From the NCBI GenBank assembly GCA_023426545.1, contig JAFAAN010000156.1:21829-85828 (forward strand): 64,000 nucleotides of DNA, given 5' to 3'. The position numbers and the translations under genes are program-made. Every line of letters starts with the position of its first letter. The stretch's first letter is position 1. Below the pieces are notes generated by a model that worked only from the letters and a program-made list of their open reading frames with translations, ran no database searches and was not told where the DNA came from. This DNA comes from Pseudomonadota bacterium. GTDB lineage: Bacteria; Myxococcota; Myxococcia; Myxococcales; Myxococcaceae. Shown piece after piece: positions 1-7,943 of the stretch.

Positions 1-102
1 CGGCGGCGAACCGTGGGCCAAGCGGGGGGCTCCTTCACGAAGGGAAACCCGCCCCTTCTAGCAGGCCCCCGGCCAGCCGTGAAACACCACCCTCAAATGA
101 CA

Positions 103-167
103 AGCGCCTCCGCCGGTAGGGAGGAGGCGCTCGATAGCAGGGCCAGCCCCGGATTGCCGGGGCTGGC
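103..167 (-). terminator. Double hairpin terminator after the sigma factor gene
   Basis: Two perfect inverted repeats lie just past the stop of the leftward sigma gene. The nearer has 11-bp arms (142-152 and 157-167) around a 4-base loop. The farther has 9-bp arms (103-111 and 123-131) around an 11-base loop. There is no clear U-tract, which is common in GC-rich genomes. I see no gene in bases 1-102. Confidence 0.7.
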
Positions 168-185
168 GGGCGGTCCTGCGGCGGC

Positions 186-1073
186 TCACTGCTGGACGGC
201 GGCGGCCTCCGGGTCCACCTCGGCCATCAGCGCGGCCAGCTCGGACTTCAGCTTGTCCTTGGCGCGAATCTCCAGCTGGCGGGCGCGCTCGCGCGAGAAG
301 CCGAAGTGCTCGCCCAGCTCCTTGAGCGTCATGGGCCGCTCGTTCATCACCCGTTGCTCGATGATGAAGCGCTCGCGAGGGTCCAGCCGCATCAGCGCGG
401 TGCGCACGCGGGCGTTGATGAGCCCCGCCTCCTCCTTGTCGGCGAACTCGTCGTCCTGCGACGCGGCGGCGCTCACCACGAAGTCCACGTGGCTGTTGCC
501 GCCGTCCTCGCCCATGGGCGCGTCCAGCGACAGGTCGCGGCCGCCCATGCGCTGCTCCATCTCCCGGACCTCGCCTGGCTTCACGTGGAGGCGGCGGGCG
601 ATGTCATCCACGTTCACCGCCGCGTCGCCGCTGCCAAACTTCTCCAGCTCGCGGCGCGTACGGGCCAGACTGAAGAACAGCTTCCGCTGCGCCTGCGTGG
701 TCCCCAGCTTCACCAGCGACCAGCTCTTGAGGATGTAGTTCTGGATGTACGCGCGAATCCACCACACCGCGTAGGAGATGAGACGGATGCCCTTGTCTGG
801 GTCGAACTTCTGCACCGCCTTCATGAGGCCGATGTTCCCCTCCTGGATGAGGTCGGACATCTTGATGCCGTAGGAGCGGTACTCGTAGGCGACCTTGACG
901 ACGAAGCGCAGGTTGGCCGTCACCATGCGGTGCCCGGCCTCCAGGTCCCCTTTCAGGTAGCGGCGCGCCAGCTCCTGCTCCTCCTCCACCTTGAGGAGGG
1001 CGTAGTGATTGATCTCCGAGAGATACATCGCCAGGGAGCCGGAGTTGGACGACTGCTCGGTGGAAGCCTGCAT
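186..1073 (-). CDS. RNA polymerase sigma factor, RpoH (sigma-32) family
   Basis: This 295-residue alternative sigma factor should direct RNA polymerase to a stress or developmental promoter set. Region 2 is clear: it has a VTANLRFVVKVA core helix, the DLIQEGNIGLMKAVQKFDP stretch and YAVWWIRAYIQ. The RpoH-typical QRKLFFSL follows, and a C-terminal region 4 helix-turn-helix contains LGEHFGFSRERARQLE. The ATG at 1073 is preceded by GGAGAA; the frame is open further upstream, but that part has no sigma-like sequence. Myxobacteria carry several close RpoH-like paralogues (SigB, SigC, SigE type), and I cannot tell by eye which one this is. The gene is alone, ends at a double hairpin and has a sigma-54-type promoter about 80 bases upstream, so it may sit in a sigma cascade. 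Confidence 0.93.
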   Translation of the reverse strand: MQASTEQSSNSGSLAMYLSEINHYALLKVEEEQELARRYLKGDLEAGHRMVTANLRFVVKVAYEYRSYGIKMSDLIQEGNIGLMKAVQKFDPDKGIRLISYAVWWIRAYIQNYILKSWSLVKLGTTQAQRKLFFSLARTRRELEKFGSGDAAVNVDDIARRLHVKPGEVREMEQRMGGRDLSLDAPMGEDGGNSHVDFVVSAAASQDDEFADKEEAGLINARVRTALMRLDPRERFIIEQRVMNERPMTLKELGEHFGFSRERARQLEIRAKDKLKSELAALMAEVDPEAAAVQQ

Positions 1074-1153
1074 GGATGGTTCTCCGACGGTGGGCCTCGC
1101 GGGGAGGCTGGAAAATGGATGGTTTCGTCTGACGACCTGACGAAGGGTGCTTG

Positions 1154-1170
1154 AGCAACGGAAGTGCCAA
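1154..1170 (-). promoter_or_regulatory. Sigma-54 (-24/-12) promoter of the RpoH-like gene
   Basis: Read leftward the sequence is TTGGCACTTCCGTTGCT, which fits the sigma-54 consensus TGGCAC-N5-TTGCW with correct spacing. The GG lies at 1168-1167 and the GC at 1156-1155. Transcription would start near 1143, leaving a leader of about 70 bases before the ATG at 1073. Confidence 0.75.
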
Positions 1171-1538
1171 TCTGCCCCACAGGGCCATTCCCAATGTCTG
1201 CGAGGGGTTGGCGGACAGCGGCCACGTGCACAGGGCCGAAAGCCTGTAACCGTTACGTTGAACCAGTACGAATCGCCGAATGCGCTAGCTGTAGGAGATT
1301 CAGAACTGTTGGCATTCAGGCCTCCTGCCGGTGCGTCAGCGCGAGCACGCTCGGAGAGCGTAGCGGCGAAAGGCCGCGTCCCCGGTCCGAACGGCGGCCC
1401 TTGGAGCAGCCCATGTCCCGCGACGTGGCCGCCCCGCCGGAAAAGGCGTAACGCTTCCCTGGGCGGAAGGCACACCGTGGCCGCCGGGCCGCGAGCCCAG
1501 CAGGCACCCCATCAGGCGCCAGGAGGCATGTCTGGGGT
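1171..1538. other. Intergenic region with possible activator site
   Basis: No gene is seen here. It holds the upstream part of the sigma gene's regulatory region. A short dyad, GTAAC-C-GTTAC (1246-1256), is centred about 108 bases upstream of the predicted start, a usual distance for a sigma-54 enhancer site. The rest has no structure that I recognise. Confidence 0.4.
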
Positions 1539-3593
1539 TCAGGAGGCGCGCGCCTGGGGGGGCTGCGTGCCCTCATTGGCGACGCGCCGGGACTCTCTGG
1601 CGACCGCCTGTCTCAACGCCGACAGGTGCTGTTGCGCCTCGCCCTGTCGCAGGGGGCGGCCGCCGAAGCGGGCCTCCAGGTACCGGCGGGTGAGCGGTGC
1701 CAGCGTGGGCGCCAGCGGATGGCCCGCGCGGGTGAGGCGGGCGGCCAGCTCCTCCAGCGTCTCGCCCTCCGTCCGAGCGACACGGGCGGAGGCCAGCAGC
1801 GCCTCCACGGCATCGGCGAAGCGCGTGGCCTCCAGGGGCCGCTCGCGCGACAGGAGCCGCGCCAGCGCCCGCCAGGCGCCGTAGGCCACCACGGCGGCCA
1901 GGAGCGCGGCAACCCACGCCCGGGGCGGCGGGGCGCGACCGGGCGCCTCGTCCTGCTTTGGCGCCGACCGTGGGCCCATGAGGGTGCGGGCCATCGTCAG
2001 CTGGTCGCGGAAGTTGTAGTCGAGGACGACGTCACGCCACTGCGACTCCACGATTTCGTAGAAGTTGATGAGCTGTTCCAGCAGGCGCGGCGACTGGCTC
2101 GCGCGGTGGGCCGGCGGCGTCGCGTCCACGGTGACGAAGCCGCGCCCCGGCACCAGCACGTGCGTCCAGGCGTGCGCGTCTCCGGCGCGCACCACGTAGC
2201 CGCCCGTCACGCGCTCACCGCCGAAGAAGCCGGTGGCCAGGCGCGCGCGCATGCCCTGGGTGCGCAGCATCAGCGTGAGCGCGGTGGCGAAGTGCTCGCA
2301 GTGTCCCTGCTTGCGCTGGAAGAGGAAGTCGGCGACCGGGTCCGGCACGTCGCCGCCCTGCTCCAGGGTGTAGCTGTACTCGCGTTGCAGCCACGTGGAC
2401 AGCTTCTGCGCGGCGGCCATCGGGTCGCGTTCGCCGTTCAACACGCGCGCGGCCGTCTGGCCCACGCGGACATCGAGCCCCTCCGGCAGCGACAGCAGGG
2501 CGTCCTGCTCCTCCGGGGGGAGGTCGCGCAGGTCATCACCGCCAGCGCCTGGGGGGAGGCTGTACGCCTCATAGGAATAGGCGATGCCGGTGCTCTCGAA
2601 GCGCACCTCGCCGCCCCCCAGCTCGAGAATCGACGTGCGGCGCGGGCCTTGCGAGGTGTTGGCCACCGCGTTGCCCAGCCGGGAGGGCGTCTCCAGCGCC
2701 ACCAGGGTGCGTGCCCCGTAGGCGGGCATCAGCTCCACCCGCTGGTGGACCAGGTTGTCCCGCCCCAGCCGCAGCGTCGACATGAGCGTCGGCTTGCTGC
2801 TGACCTTGCGGGCGTTGGACCACTCCTGGCCATCGAAGACGTCATAGGTGCGGCCGACCCAGTAGGCGTCGAGCGTCTCTCTCTCCGGATCCGGAGACAG
2901 GGTGGCGCGCAGCACGATGCGCGGGTTGTCCTTGATGGTGCCCGCGCCGCCCAGCCGCACGGTGTTGGAGAAGCCCGCGGTGGCCACGCCCAGGCCGAGG
3001 CCCGGGCCGGGGCCAATCACGTTCCAGTTGAGGCGGGGGAAGAACACGAAGAACGCCACCGCGCCCAGCACGGCGAAGCCCACGCCCTTGGCCAGGGGGC
3101 CCATCACCGCCCGCACCGGCACGGGCTCGTCCTCTGGGACGGCGGCCTCCACCACGCCCAGCGCCAGGGCGATGCTGGCCAGCACGCCGAAGCCAATCAG
3201 GAAGAGGCCGTAGACGAGCTCGCCAGAGAGGGCGGCCCCGCCCGCCACCATCAGCAGGCCGGACAGGAGGACCTGCCCGTCGGTGGCCGCGTCCGGCGTG
3301 GAGAGCATCCGCTGCGCGGAGATGAGGCCCGCGAAGGTACAGGCCGCCACCACCAGGTTGAGCGAGCCCGCGAGCACGTAGGTGCCCAGCGAGAGCGCGA
3401 CGGCCAGGAGCAGCACCGCGGTCAGCTTCACCCGGTTGGCGAAGGGGCGCCGGCCCGCGAGCGCGAACACCAGCGCCAGGCCGTGGAGCGCCAGCGCCCA
3501 GAGGGGCAGCTGGCCCGACACCGCCATGGAGGCGAAGGCGCAGCCGGCCCCCAGGTCCCGCAGCACCAGCCGCAGCCGCGTGCCCTTCCTCAT
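1539..3593 (-). CDS. Membrane transglutaminase-like protein (TgpA family)
   Basis: This is a 684-residue inner-membrane protein. The first ~200 residues form a run of hydrophobic helices. A large periplasmic part follows, carrying a transglutaminase-like domain with an intact catalytic triad: Cys432 (in GHCEHFA), His474 (in DAHAW) and Asp490 (in VDATPP). One more membrane helix (~565-590) leads to a cytoplasmic DUF4129-like tail. Proteins of this type are routinely encoded with a DUF58 protein and a MoxR ATPase, as here; the substrate is unknown. The start overlaps the end of the DUF58 gene by four bases (ATGA), which indicates translational coupling. It is the last gene of a three-gene leftward operon. 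Confidence 0.9.
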   Translation of the reverse strand: MRKGTRLRLVLRDLGAGCAFASMAVSGQLPLWALALHGLALVFALAGRRPFANRVKLTAVLLLAVALSLGTYVLAGSLNLVVAACTFAGLISAQRMLSTPDAATDGQVLLSGLLMVAGGAALSGELVYGLFLIGFGVLASIALALGVVEAAVPEDEPVPVRAVMGPLAKGVGFAVLGAVAFFVFFPRLNWNVIGPGPGLGLGVATAGFSNTVRLGGAGTIKDNPRIVLRATLSPDPERETLDAYWVGRTYDVFDGQEWSNARKVSSKPTLMSTLRLGRDNLVHQRVELMPAYGARTLVALETPSRLGNAVANTSQGPRRTSILELGGGEVRFESTGIAYSYEAYSLPPGAGGDDLRDLPPEEQDALLSLPEGLDVRVGQTAARVLNGERDPMAAAQKLSTWLQREYSYTLEQGGDVPDPVADFLFQRKQGHCEHFATALTLMLRTQGMRARLATGFFGGERVTGGYVVRAGDAHAWTHVLVPGRGFVTVDATPPAHRASQSPRLLEQLINFYEIVESQWRDVVLDYNFRDQLTMARTLMGPRSAPKQDEAPGRAPPPRAWVAALLAAVVAYGAWRALARLLSRERPLEATRFADAVEALLASARVARTEGETLEELAARLTRAGHPLAPTLAPLTRRYLEARFGGRPLRQGEAQQHLSALRQAVARESRRVANEGTQPPQARAS

Positions 3594-4558
3594 GCCGCCT
3601 CCTCGCCGCCGCCCGGCTGCTCATGGCCCAGCCACGCGAGCGCCCGAAGCAGGCGCCGTTCCTGCGCCGCCCCCGCCGCGGGGCGGATGCGCTCCCCGGG
3701 CGTGTCCAGCCCGACCTCGTGTCCTTCTTCGATGAGCCGGTGGGCGAGGGCGGCCACTTCCTCACAGCGGCGCTCCAGCGCCTGGGCGTCGAGGCCGTCC
3801 ACCACCGTCAGGACGAAGGTCCGCCGCTCCTCGCGCTCCCGCTCCACGCGCAGCAGCTTTCCGGCCGAGGCGCTCTTGACCCAGTGGATGCGGCGCGCGT
3901 CCTCTCCCGGCGCCAGGTCGCGGAGCCCGCTCACGTCACCGTTGCCGTCGTTGCGGCGGGGGTTGCCCGCCTCGCCCACGGGGCCCTGCTCGGGCGCGCC
4001 CGGGTCCTGACACGCGTAGGTCCGGCGCGGGTAGATGAGCAGGGTGCTCTCCAGGGGGAAGGTCCGCGTCTTGGCGAACAGCCCCAGGGGCCACGTGGTG
4101 GTGACGCGCACGCCCGTGAGCCGCACCGGCCCGCGCCGGGGCGCGGTGAGGTCCGCGCGCACGATGTGGTCCACGCCGGCGGGCAGGTAGCCCACGCCTC
4201 CGGAGCCGGAGAGCGGGGAGTCCGCCTCCGACAGCGTGAGCGCGAAGGCGTGGCCTTGTCCCCGGGAGATGGCCCAGCGGAAGACGAAGGGCTCCTGGGC
4301 GAAGGCCGCGTCCGCGCCCACGCGCCGGACCGATAGGTAGCGCAGGCAGCGCTCGGACAGGACGCCCGACACCACCACCATGCTCAGCAGCAGTCCGAGC
4401 AGCAGGTAGAGGAGATTGTTGCCGGTGTTGAGGGCACCCAGGCCCACGCCGAACGTCACCACCAGGTAGGTGCGTCCGATTCGCGTCACCTTGAGGGTGC
4501 GCGGGGGGCGGAGCCGCGAGCGGAGCCGGGCCCACCGGACCGAGCGCCGGGGCGTCAC
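3590..4558 (-). CDS. DUF58 domain protein
   Basis: This is a 322-residue protein with N-terminal membrane helices (about residues 25-60) followed by a cytoplasmic DUF58/vWA-like domain. The family signature is seen as LRDLAPGEDARRIHW, followed by SAGKLLRVEREREE. The frame is open further upstream, but a GTG at 4558 overlaps the moxR stop as GTGA. Using it gives a normal N-terminus, so I chose it. DUF58 proteins act with MoxR ATPases, probably as chaperoned or envelope-linked partners. It lies between moxR and the transglutaminase gene, overlapping both by four bases. The precise role is unknown. Confidence 0.88.
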   Translation of the reverse strand: MTPRRSVRWARLRSRLRPPRTLKVTRIGRTYLVVTFGVGLGALNTGNNLLYLLLGLLLSMVVVSGVLSERCLRYLSVRRVGADAAFAQEPFVFRWAISRGQGHAFALTLSEADSPLSGSGGVGYLPAGVDHIVRADLTAPRRGPVRLTGVRVTTTWPLGLFAKTRTFPLESTLLIYPRRTYACQDPGAPEQGPVGEAGNPRRNDGNGDVSGLRDLAPGEDARRIHWVKSASAGKLLRVEREREERRTFVLTVVDGLDAQALERRCEEVAALAHRLIEEGHEVGLDTPGERIRPAAGAAQERRLLRALAWLGHEQPGGGEEAA

Positions 4559-5535
4559 CGGGGTGCCGGGACCTTTCGGGCAATCTCTTCCAGGAGGTGG
4601 GCCGCCTCGTCGCGTGCCGGCACGCCCTGCACGGCGCTGCGGAGCAGCACGCGGTGGGACCAGCACGGCACCAGCACCGCGCGGACGTCACCGGGCGTGA
4701 CGAAGTCCCGCGCGTCCCAGAGCGCGCTGGCTCGGGCGGCCGCGCCCAGCGCCAGCACCGCGCGGGTAGAGGCGCCGCGGTCCAGGTCGCCGTGTACGCG
4801 CGTGGCCGTGGCCAGCCGCACCACGTAGTCCGCCACCGAGGCGTCCAGCCGCAGCGCCGCGGCGAACGTGCGCAGCGAGGCCAGCTCCTCGGGGCCAGAG
4901 ACGGTCTTCACCGCGTCCAGCGGCGGCGTGCCGTCGCGACCGGCCAGCAGCCCGGCCTCCACCTCCGGCGTCGGATGCCCCAGCGACATCCGCACCATGA
5001 AGCGGTCGAGCTGCGAGTCCGGGAGCGGGTAGGTGCCGGCGAAGTCCACCGGGTTCTGCGTGGCCACCACCGTGAAGGGGGCGGGCAGGGCGTGGGTGGC
5101 GCCGTCCAGCGAGACCTGGCCCTGGGCCATGGCCTCCAGCAGCGAGGACTGGGTGCGCGGCGGCGCGCGGTTCAGCTCATCCGCGAGCACGAGCTGCCGG
5201 AAGAGGGGACCGGGACGAAACTGGAAGGTGGCTGTCTGCGCGTGGAAGACCTGGGCGCCGAGCACGTCGGCGGGCATCAGGTCCGCCGTGAACTGGATGC
5301 GGGCGAAGCTCAGCCCACACGCCTTGGCCAGGGCCTCCGCCAGCGTCGTCTTGCCCACGCCCGGGACGTCCTCGAGCAGCACGTGGCCCCCGGCCACGAG
5401 GGACGTCACGACGAGCTGGAGCTGGGGCTGCTTTCCCTGCACCGCGCGGCCCAGCTCGGTGGCGATGCGCTCCATTGCCGAGCGGGCGTCTGAGGGGGAA
5501 GGCACCGGAGAGAGGGCGCGGGCAGGCTGGTTCAT
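4555..5535 (-). CDS. MoxR family AAA+ ATPase
   Basis: This 326-residue MoxR-type ATPase is thought to work as a chaperone for the DUF58 partner. Walker A is VPGVGKTTLAEA, and Walker B is seen in LVLADELNRAPPRTQ. TQNPVDFAGTYPLP with QLDRFMVR forms the sensor region, and a C-terminal lid domain follows. It is the first gene of the operon. The region just upstream contains TTGGCA and TACAGT on the leftward strand, but only 15 bases apart, so the promoter is uncertain. If real, it would leave almost no leader. Confidence 0.93.
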   Translation of the reverse strand: MNQPARALSPVPSPSDARSAMERIATELGRAVQGKQPQLQLVVTSLVAGGHVLLEDVPGVGKTTLAEALAKACGLSFARIQFTADLMPADVLGAQVFHAQTATFQFRPGPLFRQLVLADELNRAPPRTQSSLLEAMAQGQVSLDGATHALPAPFTVVATQNPVDFAGTYPLPDSQLDRFMVRMSLGHPTPEVEAGLLAGRDGTPPLDAVKTVSGPEELASLRTFAAALRLDASVADYVVRLATATRVHGDLDRGASTRAVLALGAAARASALWDARDFVTPGDVRAVLVPCWSHRVLLRSAVQGVPARDEAAHLLEEIARKVPAPR

Positions 5536-5626
5536 CTACCGCCACTGTAGCCCACTCCCTCGGTTGCCAACATGCCTCACGTCCGGCCTGCCGTCCCGGA
5601 CGCTCCCTCGCGGGGCGGCGGGGCGC

Positions 5627-5950
5627 TCATGATGGGAAGACGTCCTCCGGCGTGTAGTACGCGGGGCGCGTCGACGTCCCTGTCCCCACGCCGAAGTAGC
5701 GGAACATCCGCTCGTGGTGGGTGGCCAGGCCGCGGAGCCGCACGGGGCGCTCCACCAGCCCCCGCGTGAGGACACCCACGGCGCTGTCCTTGAACTCCCT
5801 CAGGTGGGTGAAGTCCAGGACGACCTCGCACTCGCTCAAGGCACTCAGGGAGTCCCGGACCTCTTCCGCCGTCTTTCCATCCAGCGTGCCTTCCAGCCGC
5901 AACGTCACCGACCCCGCGGACTCTTCACGGTGGATCTGTAGCCCCGCCAT
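5627..5950 (-). CDS. STAS domain protein (anti-sigma antagonist-like)
   Basis: This 107-residue protein consists of a single STAS fold. Recognisable features are the first strand (SVTLRLEGTLDG), EVVLDFTHL and then REFKDSAVGVL. The DS dipeptide sits where SpoIIAA-like proteins carry the phosphorylatable serine. The ATG at 5950 has GGAG eight bases upstream; a TTG at 5965 is a weaker alternative. No partner kinase or sigma factor is adjacent, although the RpoH-like gene lies about 4.5 kb away. It may serve in partner switching or in some other protein-binding role. Confidence 0.75.
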   Translation of the reverse strand: MAGLQIHREESAGSVTLRLEGTLDGKTAEEVRDSLSALSECEVVLDFTHLREFKDSAVGVLTRGLVERPVRLRGLATHHERMFRYFGVGTGTSTRPAYYTPEDVFPS

Positions 5951-6135
5951 CGCAGTGTTCTCCAAGGTAGGCGAGCAGCCTGTGATGGACCGTCATCGCT
6001 CCGGTCCCCCCACGGAGGACCCGTGGGGTGCTCCCGCCGGGCGCACAGTGCACATGTCGCGCGGGTTTGGTGACCCCCCGTGGGCAACTTTCTCGCGACT
6101 GTCAGGCAACGGTCGCGAGGCGTGTCGTGCAGCGC

Positions 6136-6867
6136 TCAGCTCTTGTGGCCCTGGGCCTGCTGCGCCTCGCGCACCGTGAGCTGCTTCTCCAGCTCGGCCT
6201 TCAGCTTGCGGAACTCCTTCACGACCTTGGCGGGATAGCCGGCCATGAACTTCGTCCGGGACTCCTTCTTCGCCAGGATGCGCCGGGCGAGGCCGGGGCC
6301 GGCGTTGTAGGCGACCAGGGCCTTCTCCACCGAGCCGAAGCGCTGGATGAGGTCCGCCAGGTACGCGGTGCCCAGCTCCACGTTGGTCTCCGCGTCGAAG
6401 AGGTTGGTGCTGCGGCCCAGCCGGATGCCGGCCTTGTCCGCCAGCCACGTCCCCGTGTCCGGCATCACCTGCATCAGGCCCATGGCGCCCACGTGGGACA
6501 CCGCGTAGTTGTTGAAGGAGCTCTCGCAGCGGATGACGGCCACCACCAGCAGCGGGTCGATGTCATTGCGCGCCGCCTCGCGGACGATGGCCACCGCGAG
6601 CCGCCGCTGCTGGCGCGTGGGGAGGCCGGAGGCCTTCACCATCTCCGTGATGCCCAGCGCCTCGGCCTCGGCATAGTGCGCCTCGTCCTCGTACAGGTGC
6701 AGCCTGGCCAGGGCGGCCTTCAGCTCCGCATCGCGCTCGGCCAGCCGGGAACGCAGCTCCGTCACCTCCGGCTCCTCGCCCTGCGCGCCTTCCGGCACCT
6801 GCACCGGAAACGCGAGCGCCGCCGTCCCGGCCAACCAGCTCGCCACCGCCACCGTCCAACCCCTCAT
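6136..6867 (-). CDS. Exported lytic transglycosylase (SLT domain)
   Basis: This 243-residue protein should cleave the glycan strands of peptidoglycan in the periplasm. The N-terminus is a signal peptide (GWTVAVASWLAGTAALAF), followed by a short helical segment (residues ~30-70) rich in Glu and Arg. The SLT domain carries the catalytic Glu115 in RCESSFNNYA, then GAMGLMQVMPDTG and AYNAGPGLARRI, the expected motif order. The ATG at 6867 has a strong GGGAGG ribosome site. The frame is open further upstream, but that part is not signal-like. It is transcribed alone, away from the small gene at 7175. Confidence 0.9.
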   Translation of the reverse strand: MRGWTVAVASWLAGTAALAFPVQVPEGAQGEEPEVTELRSRLAERDAELKAALARLHLYEDEAHYAEAEALGITEMVKASGLPTRQQRRLAVAIVREAARNDIDPLLVVAVIRCESSFNNYAVSHVGAMGLMQVMPDTGTWLADKAGIRLGRSTNLFDAETNVELGTAYLADLIQRFGSVEKALVAYNAGPGLARRILAKKESRTKFMAGYPAKVVKEFRKLKAELEKQLTVREAQQAQGHKS

Positions 6868-7174
6868 CCCGCCCTCCCGGCACCGCTGCGCTGAGCGCGC
6901 CCGTTGGAACCCGTGCGGCCGGTGCGGATGCACGGGCCTGTCGACGGAGGCGACCAAGCAGCCCGCGTGCCAGGGTTCGCATTGGGCACGTTCCTCCTTA
7001 TGAGCGCCGCCGGAGCGGCCCTGTCTGGGGCGCTGGCTTCCCACGTGGCTCTGAAAAAATGCCCGCCTGGAGAAGTGGCGTTCCCAACGGAGGCTGTGAA
7101 AAGCACCGGGTTGCCCGCCCGGGGCCCTGTTCCTACGTTTGCCCGCGCCAGGCTGTGGTGCGTGGAGGTGTGGC
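6868..7174. other. Divergent intergenic region
   Basis: About 307 bases lie between the leftward transglycosylase gene and the rightward small gene. A candidate promoter for the latter is described separately. A rightward-facing GGCACG and a leftward AAGGAGG before an ATG at 6982 occur here, but neither is convincing as part of a gene. Confidence 0.4.
7111..7139 (+). promoter_or_regulatory. Candidate sigma-70 promoter for the 7175 gene
   Basis: TTGCCC (7111-7116) and TACGTT (7134-7139) are 17 bases apart. The predicted start, near 7146, is about 30 bases before the GTG. The -35 match is partial. Confidence 0.4.
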
Positions 7175-7333
7175 GTGTACTGGACGATGGGAATCATCCT
7201 GTTGGTGTTGTGGGGGCTGGGCCTGACCGCCGGCTCCACCGAGGGCTACTGGGTCCACCTGCTGCTGTTGTTCGCGATGGTGGTGCTCCTGCTGGCGGTG
7301 GTGTCCCACGGCCGCCGGGTGGCCTCGACGTGA
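7175..7333 (+). CDS. Small two-helix membrane protein (lmo0937-like)
   Basis: This is a 52-residue protein made almost wholly of two hydrophobic helices: TMGIILLVLWGLGL, then a short GSTEGYWVH turn, then LLLLFAMVVLLLAVV. It ends in a basic tail. Its size and pattern match the small lmo0937-type membrane proteins found in many bacteria, whose role is unknown. The GTG at 7175 has GGAGGT five bases upstream; an ATG at 7187 is possible. Its stop overlaps the GTG of the next gene as GTGA. Confidence 0.65.
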   Translation: MYWTMGIILLVLWGLGLTAGSTEGYWVHLLLLFAMVVLLLAVVSHGRRVAST

Positions 7334-7896
7334 GGCGCGAGGCGCCGGAGGTGAGCCAGGTGGACCTGCCCCGGGACGCCGCCGGCTTCACGCGGCGCGA
7401 GTGCCCCGAGTGCCAGCGCGCCTTCAAGACGCGCCCCGGGCCGATGGACGCGCGCGCGCTGCTGCACAAGCTCCAGGGCTTCTATCCCTTCGAGAACGCG
7501 CACGAGTGCGTGGAGGGCGTCCCCGTCTGGGGATGTCCGTACTGCGGCTTCCGCGCGGAGGCGGATGCGTTCCTGACGCCCGCGCAGCAGACGCACCTGG
7601 AGTCCGTGGCGCGAGGCTGGGCCAATCACGTGCGGTACGAGCAACTGGCCCACGTGGCGCGCACGCTGTCCGTCAACCCGAGCCCGACGTTCGTCGCGGT
7701 GGAGCCGGAGGCGCTGCCGGGCCCCATGGCGCCGGAGCCGGATGAGCTGCTGCGCGTGCTGCCCATGCTCTGCTGCGGGGAGGAGGTGAAGGTGCTCTGG
7801 GACTGGGACCAGGCGCTCCACTGTTTCTCCTGCGGCGCCAGGCATGACCCGATGAGCGGCCGCCAGCAGGTGGAGCTGCGCTTCGTCTCGGAGTGA
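7330..7896 (+). CDS. Zinc-ribbon protein of unknown function
   Basis: This 188-residue soluble protein has three Cys pairs: ECPECQ near the N-terminus, GCPYCGF near residue 62, and a C-terminal CC...CFSCGARHD. They suggest one or two zinc-binding sites. No enzymatic motif is recognised. The start is a GTG overlapping the stop of the small membrane protein gene, so the two are translated together and the pair may form one functional unit. The frame is open further upstream, but that overlaps the small gene and shows no family sequence. Confidence 0.7.
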   Translation: MRREAPEVSQVDLPRDAAGFTRRECPECQRAFKTRPGPMDARALLHKLQGFYPFENAHECVEGVPVWGCPYCGFRAEADAFLTPAQQTHLESVARGWANHVRYEQLAHVARTLSVNPSPTFVAVEPEALPGPMAPEPDELLRVLPMLCCGEEVKVLWDWDQALHCFSCGARHDPMSGRQQVELRFVSE

Positions 7897-7943
7897 CGCT
7901 CGCGGTGGACGCGGGCCCGCGGTGACGGCAGGCTGGAGGGGAC

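Noticed and set aside
6563..6982. Leftward frame with an AAGGAGG site before an ATG at 6982
   Set aside because: It overlaps most of the transglycosylase gene in another frame and encodes Arg/Gly-rich sequence without a domain. The ribosome site is probably chance.
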